DNA of 36,743 bases from Rhodospirillales bacterium (GTDB taxonomy: Bacteria > Pseudomonadota > Alphaproteobacteria > Rhodospirillales > Magnetospirillaceae), in the NCBI GenBank assembly GCA_015654615.1, contig JAATGN010000143.1:1-36743 (forward strand), read 5' to 3'. The position numbers and the translations under genes were made by a program. Positions 29,682-36,743 of the stretch are shown piece by piece. Below the pieces are notes generated by a model that did no database searches, was not told the DNA's origin, and saw only the letters and a list, made by a program, of their open reading frames with translations. Numbering within the stretch: position 1 is the stretch's first letter; each line of letters begins with the position of its first letter.

Positions 29682-32078
29682 GTGGCTGCCTCAGCTTCAG
29701 CGGTGCAGTGGGTCCAGTGTTCGGCTGGACAGGTGCCTGACTTCATTTGTGTTTGTCGTCTCGGTAAAATCGATTACATCAATCCGGTGGGGGCTCGCTT
29801 ACTCGGTGTCGAAGACGCCAGTCTTTTGATCGGGCGTTCGTTCGCCGATTTTCTTCATCCGGATTGCCGGGCATTGCTCGAAGACGGCTTGGGCCATGCG
29901 GTGGTCGACGGCGCATGCCGGCCGCTGATCCTGCTCGCCGAAGGCGGGCGGATCGTCAACGCGACGGCGGCCGTACAACGGGTGGTCGACGATTCGGGAA
30001 CGGCCTTGCTGTTCAGAGCCCGCATGGCGCCCCCCGAGAAGCCTTTCGAGCAGGCCGCCGAGATCGGCCGCCTGGCCGATCTCATGGCCGTCTGCATCAT
30101 GAAAAGCTCGGAGGCGCGGATCGATTCGGTCAATCCCTCCGGAGCCCGGCTGCTGGGAGCGGGGAGCATGGCCGAGGTGGTCGGCCGGCCCTTGAGCACA
30201 TTTCTTCCGGCCGAGACGGTCTCGTCGATCCTGTCCGGTTCCGGAGGGCCGGGATCTTCCTTGAAGACGCTGGCGACCAGGGTGGTTCGTTTGGACGGGC
30301 AGGGCAGGGACGTGGCGCTGTCGGTCATCCCCTGCGGCGGCGACCGGCAGAGCTTTCTGATCGAGATGCGCGGCCTGGCCGAACGCCGGATGGTCGACCA
30401 GAAGCTGCAACTCGCCGCCACGGTCTTCGAGATCACGGCGGAAGCAATCGTCGTTCTCGACGCCGATTTTCGTATCGTCGCCGTCAATCCCGCCTTTACC
30501 GAAATAACCGGTTTTTCCCCGGCGGAAGTGGTGGGGAAACTTCCCGTTTTCCTCGACATCGCCGGCGATCCGGAGATGCTGTCATCGGTTCTGGCGACGA
30601 TCAAACGATCGGGCCGCTGGGACCAGGAGCAGTGGAGCCACCGGAAAAGCGGCGAAGAATTCGCCAAGCGGCTTTCGATCGTCAGCGTGACCGGGACCGA
30701 CGGCGCCATCAACCAATATGTGGCCGTCTTCGTCGACGTCACGCAAAGAAAGCACGACGAAGAACGCATCCGCTATCAAGCCAATTACGACAGTCTGACC
30801 GGGCTCCCCAACCGTTCCCTGTTCATGGACCGCTTGTGCCAGGCGTTGCATCTGGCCGAACGCGCCGGCCAGCGCGTCGGGCTGATGTATATCGACCTGG
30901 ACGGCTTCAAGCTGATCAACGACACCTTGGGCCACGAGGTCGGCGACGAACTGCTGAAAGAGGCGGCCAAGCGCCTGTTGTTCTGCGTGCGCCACGGCGA
31001 CACGGTGGCGCGCCTGGGCGGCGATGAATTCACCATCATCATGCCCAATCTGGGGGAAATCCGTTATGCCCCGGTGGTTGCTCAGCGAATGATCGAAGCC
31101 CTGGAGCAGCCGTTCCTGCTGGAGCAGCATGAAGCCTTCATCTCGGCCTCCATCGGCATCACCATCTTTCCCGACGATGCCGTCGACGCCAACACGTTGC
31201 TGAAGAACGCCGATGCCGCGATGTATCGCGCCAAAGAGCAGGGCAAGGCGAATTTTCAATTCTTCACCGCCGACATCAATGCCGAAGTCAGCGAACGGAT
31301 GATCATCAAGAACGGTCTGTCGAAGGCCTTGGAGCGCGACGAGTTCACGGTCTATTACCAGCCCAAGTGCGATCTGGGGACCGGCCGCCTGACCGGCGTC
31401 GAGGCGCTTTTGCGCTGGCGCAACATCGAGATGGGCATGGTCTCGCCGGTGAAATTCATCCCGGTGATGGAGGAAACCGGTCTGATCGGGACGGTCGGCG
31501 AATGGGTGCTCGACACGGCCTGCCGGCAGTATCGGAAATGGCATGACGCCGGCCATCCCCACATGCGTGTCGCGGTCAATCTTTCGGTGCGCCAATTGCG
31601 CCAGCCCAATTTGGCCAGGAGCGTCGAAGACGCGCTGAAGCGCGCCGGCATCGAGGCTTCGGGGATCGAGCTCGAGATCACCGAAAGCATGATCATGAAG
31701 GATACCGAAAACGCCATCGATGTGCTGCGGACATTGAGCGAGATGGGAATCCATCTGGCCATGGACGATTTCGGAACCGGCTATTCCTCCCTCAGCTATC
31801 TGAAAAAATTTCCCGTCCATACCATCAAGATCGATCGCAGCTTCATCAACGACATCGCCACCGATCCCGACGACCAGGAAATCATCCGGACGATCATCAG
31901 CATGGGGCATTCCCTGCGGCGCAGAGTGATCGCCGAAGGAGTCGAGACCGAAGAACAGCGGATTCTGCTGCGCAAGCTCCGGTGCGACGAGATGCAGGGG
32001 TATCTTTTGAGCCCCCCCGTTCCCGCCGCCGAAATCGATCTTCTCCTGGCCTCCCTGCGGCCTGGTCCGGAGGCCTGA
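29682..32078 (+). CDS. PAS-PAS-PAS-GGDEF-EAL cyclic-di-GMP protein
   Basis: This 798-residue cytoplasmic protein has three PAS-like regions (about 15-95, 140-225 and 248-358; for example DADFRIVAVNPAFTEITGF), a GGDEF domain (about 365-530) and an EAL domain (about 545-795). The cyclase motif is intact at 446-450 (GGDEF), and an inhibitory RxxD site (RHGD) lies five residues before it. The phosphodiesterase motifs are also intact: EAL at 574-576, NLSVRQL, LEITES, DDFGTGYSS, KIDRSF and AEGVETEEQ. It can therefore in principle both make and degrade c-di-GMP, the signal that governs adhesion and biofilm. There are no membrane segments. The start is GTG 29682, after AAGAAGGA with 11-base spacing; this is less than ideal, but the first PAS begins soon after. 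CRP-type control is suggested upstream. Confidence 0.93.
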   Translation: MAASASAVQWVQCSAGQVPDFICVCRLGKIDYINPVGARLLGVEDASLLIGRSFADFLHPDCRALLEDGLGHAVVDGACRPLILLAEGGRIVNATAAVQRVVDDSGTALLFRARMAPPEKPFEQAAEIGRLADLMAVCIMKSSEARIDSVNPSGARLLGAGSMAEVVGRPLSTFLPAETVSSILSGSGGPGSSLKTLATRVVRLDGQGRDVALSVIPCGGDRQSFLIEMRGLAERRMVDQKLQLAATVFEITAEAIVVLDADFRIVAVNPAFTEITGFSPAEVVGKLPVFLDIAGDPEMLSSVLATIKRSGRWDQEQWSHRKSGEEFAKRLSIVSVTGTDGAINQYVAVFVDVTQRKHDEERIRYQANYDSLTGLPNRSLFMDRLCQALHLAERAGQRVGLMYIDLDGFKLINDTLGHEVGDELLKEAAKRLLFCVRHGDTVARLGGDEFTIIMPNLGEIRYAPVVAQRMIEALEQPFLLEQHEAFISASIGITIFPDDAVDANTLLKNADAAMYRAKEQGKANFQFFTADINAEVSERMIIKNGLSKALERDEFTVYYQPKCDLGTGRLTGVEALLRWRNIEMGMVSPVKFIPVMEETGLIGTVGEWVLDTACRQYRKWHDAGHPHMRVAVNLSVRQLRQPNLARSVEDALKRAGIEASGIELEITESMIMKDTENAIDVLRTLSEMGIHLAMDDFGTGYSSLSYLKKFPVHTIKIDRSFINDIATDPDDQEIIRTIISMGHSLRRRVIAEGVETEEQRILLRKLRCDEMQGYLLSPPVPAAEIDLLLASLRPGPEA

Positions 32079-32509
32079 CCACATCGGCCTGACCGCTTTT
32101 CGGGGAAATTCCGGAGTGTGGCGCAGTAATCTGAAAATAAATGAATTATTTGGTATTCTTGCTGCCGTTTTTAGGGCAAATGACGGCGCCCAAGCCCGAT
32201 TGCGGCGGGTCGTCCGGAGCGAATGTTTCTTTTTTTTTGCAGACACGGCCCGGAAGCTGACGGACGAGCTTGAAATCTCCGGCGAATTGGACGACAAGCC
32301 ATGCGCAACGCGACCTGTGGTGGGATTCGTCCGGATGGACGTTTCCGAGTCGATCAGCGCCGGCCCCCACGCCGGCGGCAGAACGCTCACCGCCCCTCGG
32401 GTGACGGCCGGGCGTACCTCAAGCCCGCTCCACCGCGAAGCCGGTGTCATCCGGGGCGGCTCGGCCGCCAGGTCGGTGTCGAATTTGACAGGGAAAAGGA
32501 CTCTTTTCG
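32079..32509. other. Long leader region before tkt
   Basis: The 431 bases hold no convincing gene. The first 100 are AT-rich (near 32135-32175) and probably carry the promoter. There is a run of nine T residues around 32227-32236. The last 170 are GC-rich with potential structure, including GCCGGC (32359-32364) pairing with GCCGGC (32371-32376). A CHY-type regulatory element was not identified. Confidence 0.55.
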
Positions 32510-34510
32510 ATGACAGTGCCGCTCGCCAAGGTCGCCGTCTCCGCCGATCATAGAGATATGGCCAACGCCGTTCGTTTCCTCGCGGCCGACGCCGTCGAGA
32601 AGGCCAAGTCGGGCCATCCCGGCATGCCGATGGGAATGGCCGACGTCGCCACCGTGCTGTTCTCCCGCTTTTTGAAGTTCGACGCCAAGACCCCGCGCTG
32701 GGCGGATCGCGACCGCTTCGTCCTGTCGGCCGGCCATGGTTCGATGCTGCTTTACGCGCTGGCCTATCTGACCGGCTATGACGATGTGGATGTCGAACAG
32801 CTCAAGCAGTTCCGCCAGTTGGGGGCGCGGACCGCCGGCCATCCCGAATACGGTCACGTGGCCATCGCCGAGACCACCACCGGTCCGCTTGGACAGGGAA
32901 TCGCCAATGCGGTCGGATTCGCCCTGGCCGAAAAGATCGGCGCGGCGCGCTACGGTCGCGACGTGGTCGATCATTATACCTATGTCATCGCCGGCGACGG
33001 CTGCCTGATGGAAGGCATCAGCCAGGAGGCGATCTCGCTGGCCGGCCATCACAAGCTCGCCAAGCTGATCGTCTTGTGGGACGACAACGAAATCTGCATC
33101 GATGGCCGGACCAGCCTGGCGCTGAGCGACGATCAACTGGCCCGTTTCGCCGCCAGCCGGTGGGACGTCGTCCGGGTCGACGGTCATGATCCGGAAGCCG
33201 TCGCCAAGGCCATCGAGCAGGCCCGAACGACCGACAAGCCGTCGCTCATCGCCTGCCGAACGGTGATCGGTTATGGCGCTCCCAGCAAGGCCGGAAGCGA
33301 AAAGACCCACGGGTCGCCGTTGGGGGCCGAGGAACTGGCCGGTGCCCGCGTCAAGCTGGGCTGGAACTTCGAACCCTTCGTGGTGCCGCCCGCCGTGCTC
33401 GACGCCTGGCGGACCGCCGGTGTCCGCGGGACGGCCGCCCGGACGGCCTGGGAAGGACGCCTGGCCAAGCTCGATGCGCCGCGCCGCGCCGAATGGGACC
33501 GCCTGGCGGCCCGCCGCCTGCCCGACGGCTGGTCTGCCGAAACGGCGGCCTTCAAGGCGAAGATCCTGGCCGAAAAGCCGAAATGGGCGACCCGCAAGGC
33601 GTCGCAGGAAGCGCTCGAGGTGCTGACCCGGATCATTCCGGAGATGATCGGCGGTTCGGCCGATCTGACCTCGTCGAATTTGACCCTCACCAAATCGACC
33701 AAGCCGATCACGCCGGACGACGCCTCGGGCCGCTATCTGCATTACGGGGTGCGCGAGCACGGCATGGCGGCGGCGATGAACGGCCTGGCGCTGCACGACG
33801 GCCTGATTCCCTATGGCGCGACCTTTCTGGTCTTCACCGACTATCTGCGGCCGGCGCTTCGCATGTCGGCCCTGATGGGTCTGCGCGTGCTTTATGTCAT
33901 GACCCACGATTCCATCGGTCTCGGCGAGGACGGGCCGACGCATCAGCCGGTCGAACATCTCGCCTCGCTCCGGGCGATTCCCAATCTTCTGGTTTTTCGC
34001 CCCTGCGATCCGGTGGAGACCATGGAATGTTACGAAGTGGCGCTCGAGCATCTCACCGGACCGAGCCTGCTGTCGCTTTGCCGTCAAAATCTGCCGACCG
34101 TGCGCAGCGACGCCGCCGAGAACAAATCGGCCAGGGGGGCCTATGTCCTGGCCGAGGCGGAGGGGCCGCGCCAGGTCACGCTGATCGCCACCGGATCGGA
34201 GGTCGAACTGGCCTTGCAGGCGCAGGATCTGCTGAAAGCCAAGGGCGTGGCGGCCGCGGTCGTTTCCATGCCCTGCTGGGAACTGTTCGACCGGCAAGAA
34301 AGTTCCTATCGCAAGAGCGTCCTGGGTGAGGGGACCGTCAAGGTCGCCGTCGAAGCCGCCTCGACTTTCGGGTGGGAGCGCTATGTCGGACCGGACGGAG
34401 CGGTGATCGGCCTCCAAGGCTTTGGAGCCTCGGCTCCGGCCGAGCAGGTCTATCGTCACTTCGGCATTACGGCCGAAGCCGTCGTGGACGCCGCCCTGGC
34501 CAGACTTTGA
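32510..34510 (+). CDS. tkt: Transketolase
   Basis: This 666-residue enzyme is of full family length. It transfers two-carbon ketol units between sugar phosphates in the Calvin cycle and the non-oxidative pentose-phosphate pathway, using thiamine diphosphate and Mg2+. Signatures in order are [14 protein letters not shown] near the N-terminus, the ThDP motif starting [13 protein letters not shown] and ending [24 protein letters not shown], the catalytic-Glu region [15 protein letters not shown], and [23 protein letters not shown] 32510 is preceded by AAAAGGA with nine bases of spacing. It opens the cluster tkt-fba-rpe. cbbT would be an equally valid symbol if a RuBisCO operon is nearby, which the window does not show. 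Confidence 0.97.
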   Translation: MTVPLAKVAVSADHRDMANAVRFLAADAVEKAKSGHPGMPMGMADVATVLFSRFLKFDAKTPRWADRDRFVLSAGHGSMLLYALAYLTGYDDVDVEQLKQFRQLGARTAGHPEYGHVAIAETTTGPLGQGIANAVGFALAEKIGAARYGRDVVDHYTYVIAGDGCLMEGISQEAISLAGHHKLAKLIVLWDDNEICIDGRTSLALSDDQLARFAASRWDVVRVDGHDPEAVAKAIEQARTTDKPSLIACRTVIGYGAPSKAGSEKTHGSPLGAEELAGARVKLGWNFEPFVVPPAVLDAWRTAGVRGTAARTAWEGRLAKLDAPRRAEWDRLAARRLPDGWSAETAAFKAKILAEKPKWATRKASQEALEVLTRIIPEMIGGSADLTSSNLTLTKSTKPITPDDASGRYLHYGVREHGMAAAMNGLALHDGLIPYGATFLVFTDYLRPALRMSALMGLRVLYVMTHDSIGLGEDGPTHQPVEHLASLRAIPNLLVFRPCDPVETMECYEVALEHLTGPSLLSLCRQNLPTVRSDAAENKSARGAYVLAEAEGPRQVTLIATGSEVELALQAQDLLKAKGVAAAVVSMPCWELFDRQESSYRKSVLGEGTVKVAVEAASTFGWERYVGPDGAVIGLQGFGASAPAEQVYRHFGITAEAVVDAALARL

Positions 34511-34572
34511 CGCCGCGACGGCGATTTTGACGTTCAGACGATTTCGATAACCAAAGCAAAGAGGAAATCCAG

Positions 34573-35637
34573 ATGGCTCTGATCTCGTTGCGCCAGCTTC
34601 TCGACCATGCGGCCGAACACGGCTATGGCGTGCCTGCCTTCAATATCAATAATATGGAGCAGATGCTGGCGGTCATGGCGGCCGCCAAGAAAACCGACAG
34701 CCCGGTCATCCTGCAGGCCAGCCGCGGGGCCCGCGCCTACGCCAACGACGTCGTGCTGAAGCATCTGATCATGGCGGCGGTCGAGCTCTATCCCGACATC
34801 CCGGTCTGCATGCATCAGGATCACGGCAACAGCCCGGCGACCTGCCTGTCGGCCATCACCAACAATTTCACCTCGGTGATGATGGACGGCTCGCTCGAGG
34901 AAGACGGCAAGACGCCGGGCGGCTGGGACTACAATGTCGGCGTTACCCGCAAGGTCGTCGACATGGCGCATCTGGTCGGCGTCTCGGTGGAAGGCGAATT
35001 GGGCGTCCTGGGCTCGCTGGAGACCGGCAAGGGCGACAAGGAGGACGGCCATGGCTTCGAGGGCACGCTCGATCACAGCCAGTTGCTGACCGATCCCGAT
35101 CAGGCCGTCGATTTCATCACCAAGACCAAGGTGGACGCGCTGGCCATCGCCATGGGCACCTCGCACGGCGCCTACAAGTTCAGCCGCAAGCCGACCGGCG
35201 ACATTCTGGCCATGCATGTGGTCAAGGAGATCAACCAGCGCCTGCCCAACATGCATCTGGTCATGCACGGCTCGTCGTCGGTGCCGCAGGAACTGCAGGA
35301 TATCATCAATCAATATGGCGGCGAGATTCCCCAGACTTTCGGCGTGCCGATCGAGGAGATCCAGCAGGGCATCAAGCACGGCGTCCGCAAGATCAATATC
35401 GACACCGACTGCCGCATGGCGATCACCGGCCAGATCCGCAAGGTGTTCGCCGAGAAGAAGGGCGAATTCGATCCGCGCGGTTATCTGAAGCCGGCCATCG
35501 CCGCCATGCAGAAGCTGTGCGAAACCCGCTACGAACAGTTCGGCACGGCCGGTCACGCCGCGATGATCAAGGCCGTTCCGCTGACCGAGATGGCCAAACG
35601 CTACAAGGACGGCGCGCTCGATCCGAAGCTGCATTGA
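34573..35637 (+). CDS. fba: Class II fructose-bisphosphate aldolase (CbbA type)
   Basis: This 354-residue zinc aldolase joins or splits fructose 1,6-bisphosphate and sedoheptulose bisphosphate. Evidence: the [14 protein letters not shown]-terminus; the zinc/catalytic motif [51 protein letters not shown]; and [11 protein letters not shown]. Length and motifs match the CbbA-type subgroup rather than the shorter FbaA of E. coli. AGAGGAAA precedes ATG 34573. Gene order after tkt (62 bases apart) and before rpe supports a role in Calvin-cycle or pentose interconversion as well as glycolysis/gluconeogenesis. Confidence 0.97.
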   Translation: MALISLRQLLDHAAEHGYGVPAFNINNMEQMLAVMAAAKKTDSPVILQASRGARAYANDVVLKHLIMAAVELYPDIPVCMHQDHGNSPATCLSAITNNFTSVMMDGSLEEDGKTPGGWDYNVGVTRKVVDMAHLVGVSVEGELGVLGSLETGKGDKEDGHGFEGTLDHSQLLTDPDQAVDFITKTKVDALAIAMGTSHGAYKFSRKPTGDILAMHVVKEINQRLPNMHLVMHGSSSVPQELQDIINQYGGEIPQTFGVPIEEIQQGIKHGVRKINIDTDCRMAITGQIRKVFAEKKGEFDPRGYLKPAIAAMQKLCETRYEQFGTAGHAAMIKAVPLTEMAKRYKDGALDPKLH

Positions 35638-35656
35638 GCCTGAAGGCGCATAAAAT

Positions 35657-35687
35657 CGTCATGGCCGGACGCGATCCGGCCATGACG
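35657..35687. repeat. Perfect 13-bp inverted repeat between fba and rpe
   Basis: CGTCATGGCCGGA (35657-35669) pairs perfectly with TCCGGCCATGACG (35675-35687) around CGCGA. Palindromes of this CATGGCCGG type are common between genes in alphaproteobacteria. No T-run follows. It lies in the 82-base fba-rpe spacer and could stabilise or partly terminate the transcript. Confidence 0.8.
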
Positions 35688-35719
35688 GGTTCTGGATGTC
35701 ATTCCGGAGGGATCGTCCC

Positions 35720-36358
35720 ATGTCCGTAAAGATTGCGCCCTCAATCCTTTCCGCCGATTTCGCCCGCTTGGGGGAAGAGGTCCGGGCGATCGACGCCGCC
35801 GGCGCCGATTACATTCACATCGATGTCATGGATGGGCATTTCGTCCCCAATCTGACCATCGGTCCGGTGGTGGTGAAGGCCCTGCGGCCCCACACGGCCA
35901 AGGTTTTCGACGTCCATCTGATGATCGAGCCGGTCGAGCCCTATATCGCCGCCTTCGCGGAGGCCGGCAGCGAGATCATCACGGTGCATGCCGAAGCGAC
36001 CCGGCACCTCGACCGCTGTTTGCAGCTGATCCGCTCCCTTGGCCGCAAGGCGGGAGTTTCGCTCAATCCGGCGACCTCCGAAGATGTCGTTCGATATGTG
36101 CTCGACAAGACGGATCTGATCCTGGTGATGTCGGTCAATCCGGGATTCGGCGGCCAGAGCTTCATCCCCTCGGCTCTCGACAAGATCCGGCGGCTGCGCG
36201 AGATGATCGGCGGACGCCCCATCGAGATCGAGGTGGACGGCGGGGTGACGACGGACAACGCCCAAGAGATCATTGCCGCCGGGGCCGACGTCCTGGTGGC
36301 CGGCAGCGCGGTTTTCCGCACCCCCGATTACCGCGCCAACATCGCCGCCCTGCGCTGA
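35720..36358 (+). CDS. rpe: Ribulose-phosphate 3-epimerase
   Basis: This 212-residue TIM-barrel enzyme interconverts ribulose 5-phosphate and xylulose 5-phosphate. Motifs: [14 protein letters not shown]; the metal-binding [53 protein letters not shown]; and the second metal/catalytic segment [11 protein letters not shown], then phosphate-binding AGSAVF. The start is ATG 35720, with GGAGG nine bases upstream; the in-frame ATG at 35696 lacks a good SD and adds eight extra residues. It completes the tkt-fba-rpe set and probably shares their transcript. Confidence 0.97.
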   Translation: MSVKIAPSILSADFARLGEEVRAIDAAGADYIHIDVMDGHFVPNLTIGPVVVKALRPHTAKVFDVHLMIEPVEPYIAAFAEAGSEIITVHAEATRHLDRCLQLIRSLGRKAGVSLNPATSEDVVRYVLDKTDLILVMSVNPGFGGQSFIPSALDKIRRLREMIGGRPIEIEVDGGVTTDNAQEIIAAGADVLVAGSAVFRTPDYRANIAALR

Positions 36359-36518
36359 GGGCGATGGTGCCTGTTGCCGGATTGCTTGCGCTCCGCAATG
36401 CGGCTACAGGCCCCTACGCTGATTTTTCCGCCATCCCCGCTTTCTCTTCCCTCGTTGCTTCGTTCTCGGTTCTCGGAACCTATCCCGATGGCCTGGAGCG
36501 CGGGCGAGATGTTTGAGC

Positions 36519-36560
36519 AACACGGACGGACACGGACAGCCACGGATGAACACGAATTGG
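36519..36560. repeat. Half copy (D) of the decamer-arm repeat
   Basis: Four decamers matching the left arms of elements A and B are present; the last one is degenerate (CACGAATTGG). Neither the GCGCCGCAGGC core nor a right arm follows, so this is a truncated copy. Confidence 0.75.
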
Positions 36561-36686
36561 ATATCGAGTGGCATGGCCCCATTTTTCTCACAGTAAGGAA
36601 GACTAGAGCGGTTTGCGATCAAATTGGATCATTCACCTTTCTCGTCATTCCCGCGAGAGAGGCTGTGAAAAAATGCCTTTCAGTGG

Positions 36687-36724
36687 GGCGGGCCTCCGTG
36701 CCCGCCTCCGCCGCAAAGCGGCGG
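36687..36724. repeat. Two adjacent GC hairpins
   Basis: GGCGGGC (36687-36693) pairs with GCCCGCC (36700-36706), and CCGCCGC (36708-36714) pairs with GCGGCGG (36718-36724). Both are perfect 7-bp stems. They may be part of a longer repeat cut by the window edge. Confidence 0.55.
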
Positions 36725-36743
36725 AAATGCTCATTCTTCGGCT

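Larger units (their letters stand above)
36359..36743. other. Gene-free right end with repeat fragments
   Basis: The 385 bases after rpe carry a half decamer element, a fragment of the ATTCCCGCGA palindrome (36644-36655) and two GC hairpins at the edge. No credible coding sequence or rpe terminator was seen. Confidence 0.7.

Noticed and set aside
32116..32553. 145-codon + strand open frame overlapping the tkt start
   Set aside because: No SD or domain; it runs through the start of a well-supported gene.

Overview
The window reads as a high-GC alphaproteobacterium, most likely in or near the Rhodospirillales. This rests on codon usage, on the CbbA-type class II aldolase clustered with transketolase and ribulose-phosphate epimerase, and on the intergenic palindrome types. 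The genus cannot be decided from the sequence alone. No rRNA, tRNA, CRISPR array or insertion sequence was recognised.

Region 1 (1-18932, + strand) is a surface-adhesin cassette: exbD, a tonB-like gene, an outer-membrane porin, a periplasmic coiled-coil protein, a parvulin-type peptidyl-prolyl isomerase, a YbjN-like small protein, and a 4345-residue filamentous-haemagglutinin-type exoprotein. The exoprotein carries a two-partner-secretion (TPS) N-terminal domain and a DUF3739-like C-terminal region. ExbB and any TpsB transporter must lie left of the window or elsewhere. The layout resembles, from memory, the Pseudomonas aeruginosa pdtA locus (TpsA with its own ExbB/ExbD/TonB and PpiC-type isomerase). 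The spaces between the genes are filled with palindromic repeats whose arms are tandem decamers.

Region 2 (18933-22200) holds a decayed HepT-like toxin fragment, a vapBC toxin-antitoxin pair with a clear promoter and operator-like direct repeats, and a DING/PstS-type phosphate-binding protein on the - strand behind a textbook Pho box. Because a DING protein also neighbours pdtA in P. aeruginosa, the adhesin and phosphate-scavenging genes may form one phosphate-starvation surface programme.

Region 3 (22201-28204) holds a TPR plus GT41 (O-GlcNAc-transferase-like) glycosyltransferase, a TPR/glycosyltransferase-like/TPR protein with a palindrome embedded in its coding sequence, a ribbon-helix-helix protein, and a Sel1-repeat protein on the - strand. 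The GT41 enzyme is a candidate for glycosylating the adhesin, as HMW1C does for HMW1.

Region 4 (28412-32078) holds a secreted CHAP-domain protein and a PAS-PAS-PAS-GGDEF-EAL cyclic-di-GMP protein, preceded by a perfect CRP-type site and a perfect 17-bp palindrome. Region 5 (32510-36358) is tkt-fba-rpe, the carbon-rearrangement part of the Calvin cycle and pentose-phosphate pathway. The last 385 bases hold only repeat fragments and hairpins.

The best candidates for something undescribed are the energised TPS-adhesin, DING protein and GT41 neighbourhood, and the family of palindromes with tandem-repeat arms (10-bp or 8-bp units) that share one inner core.
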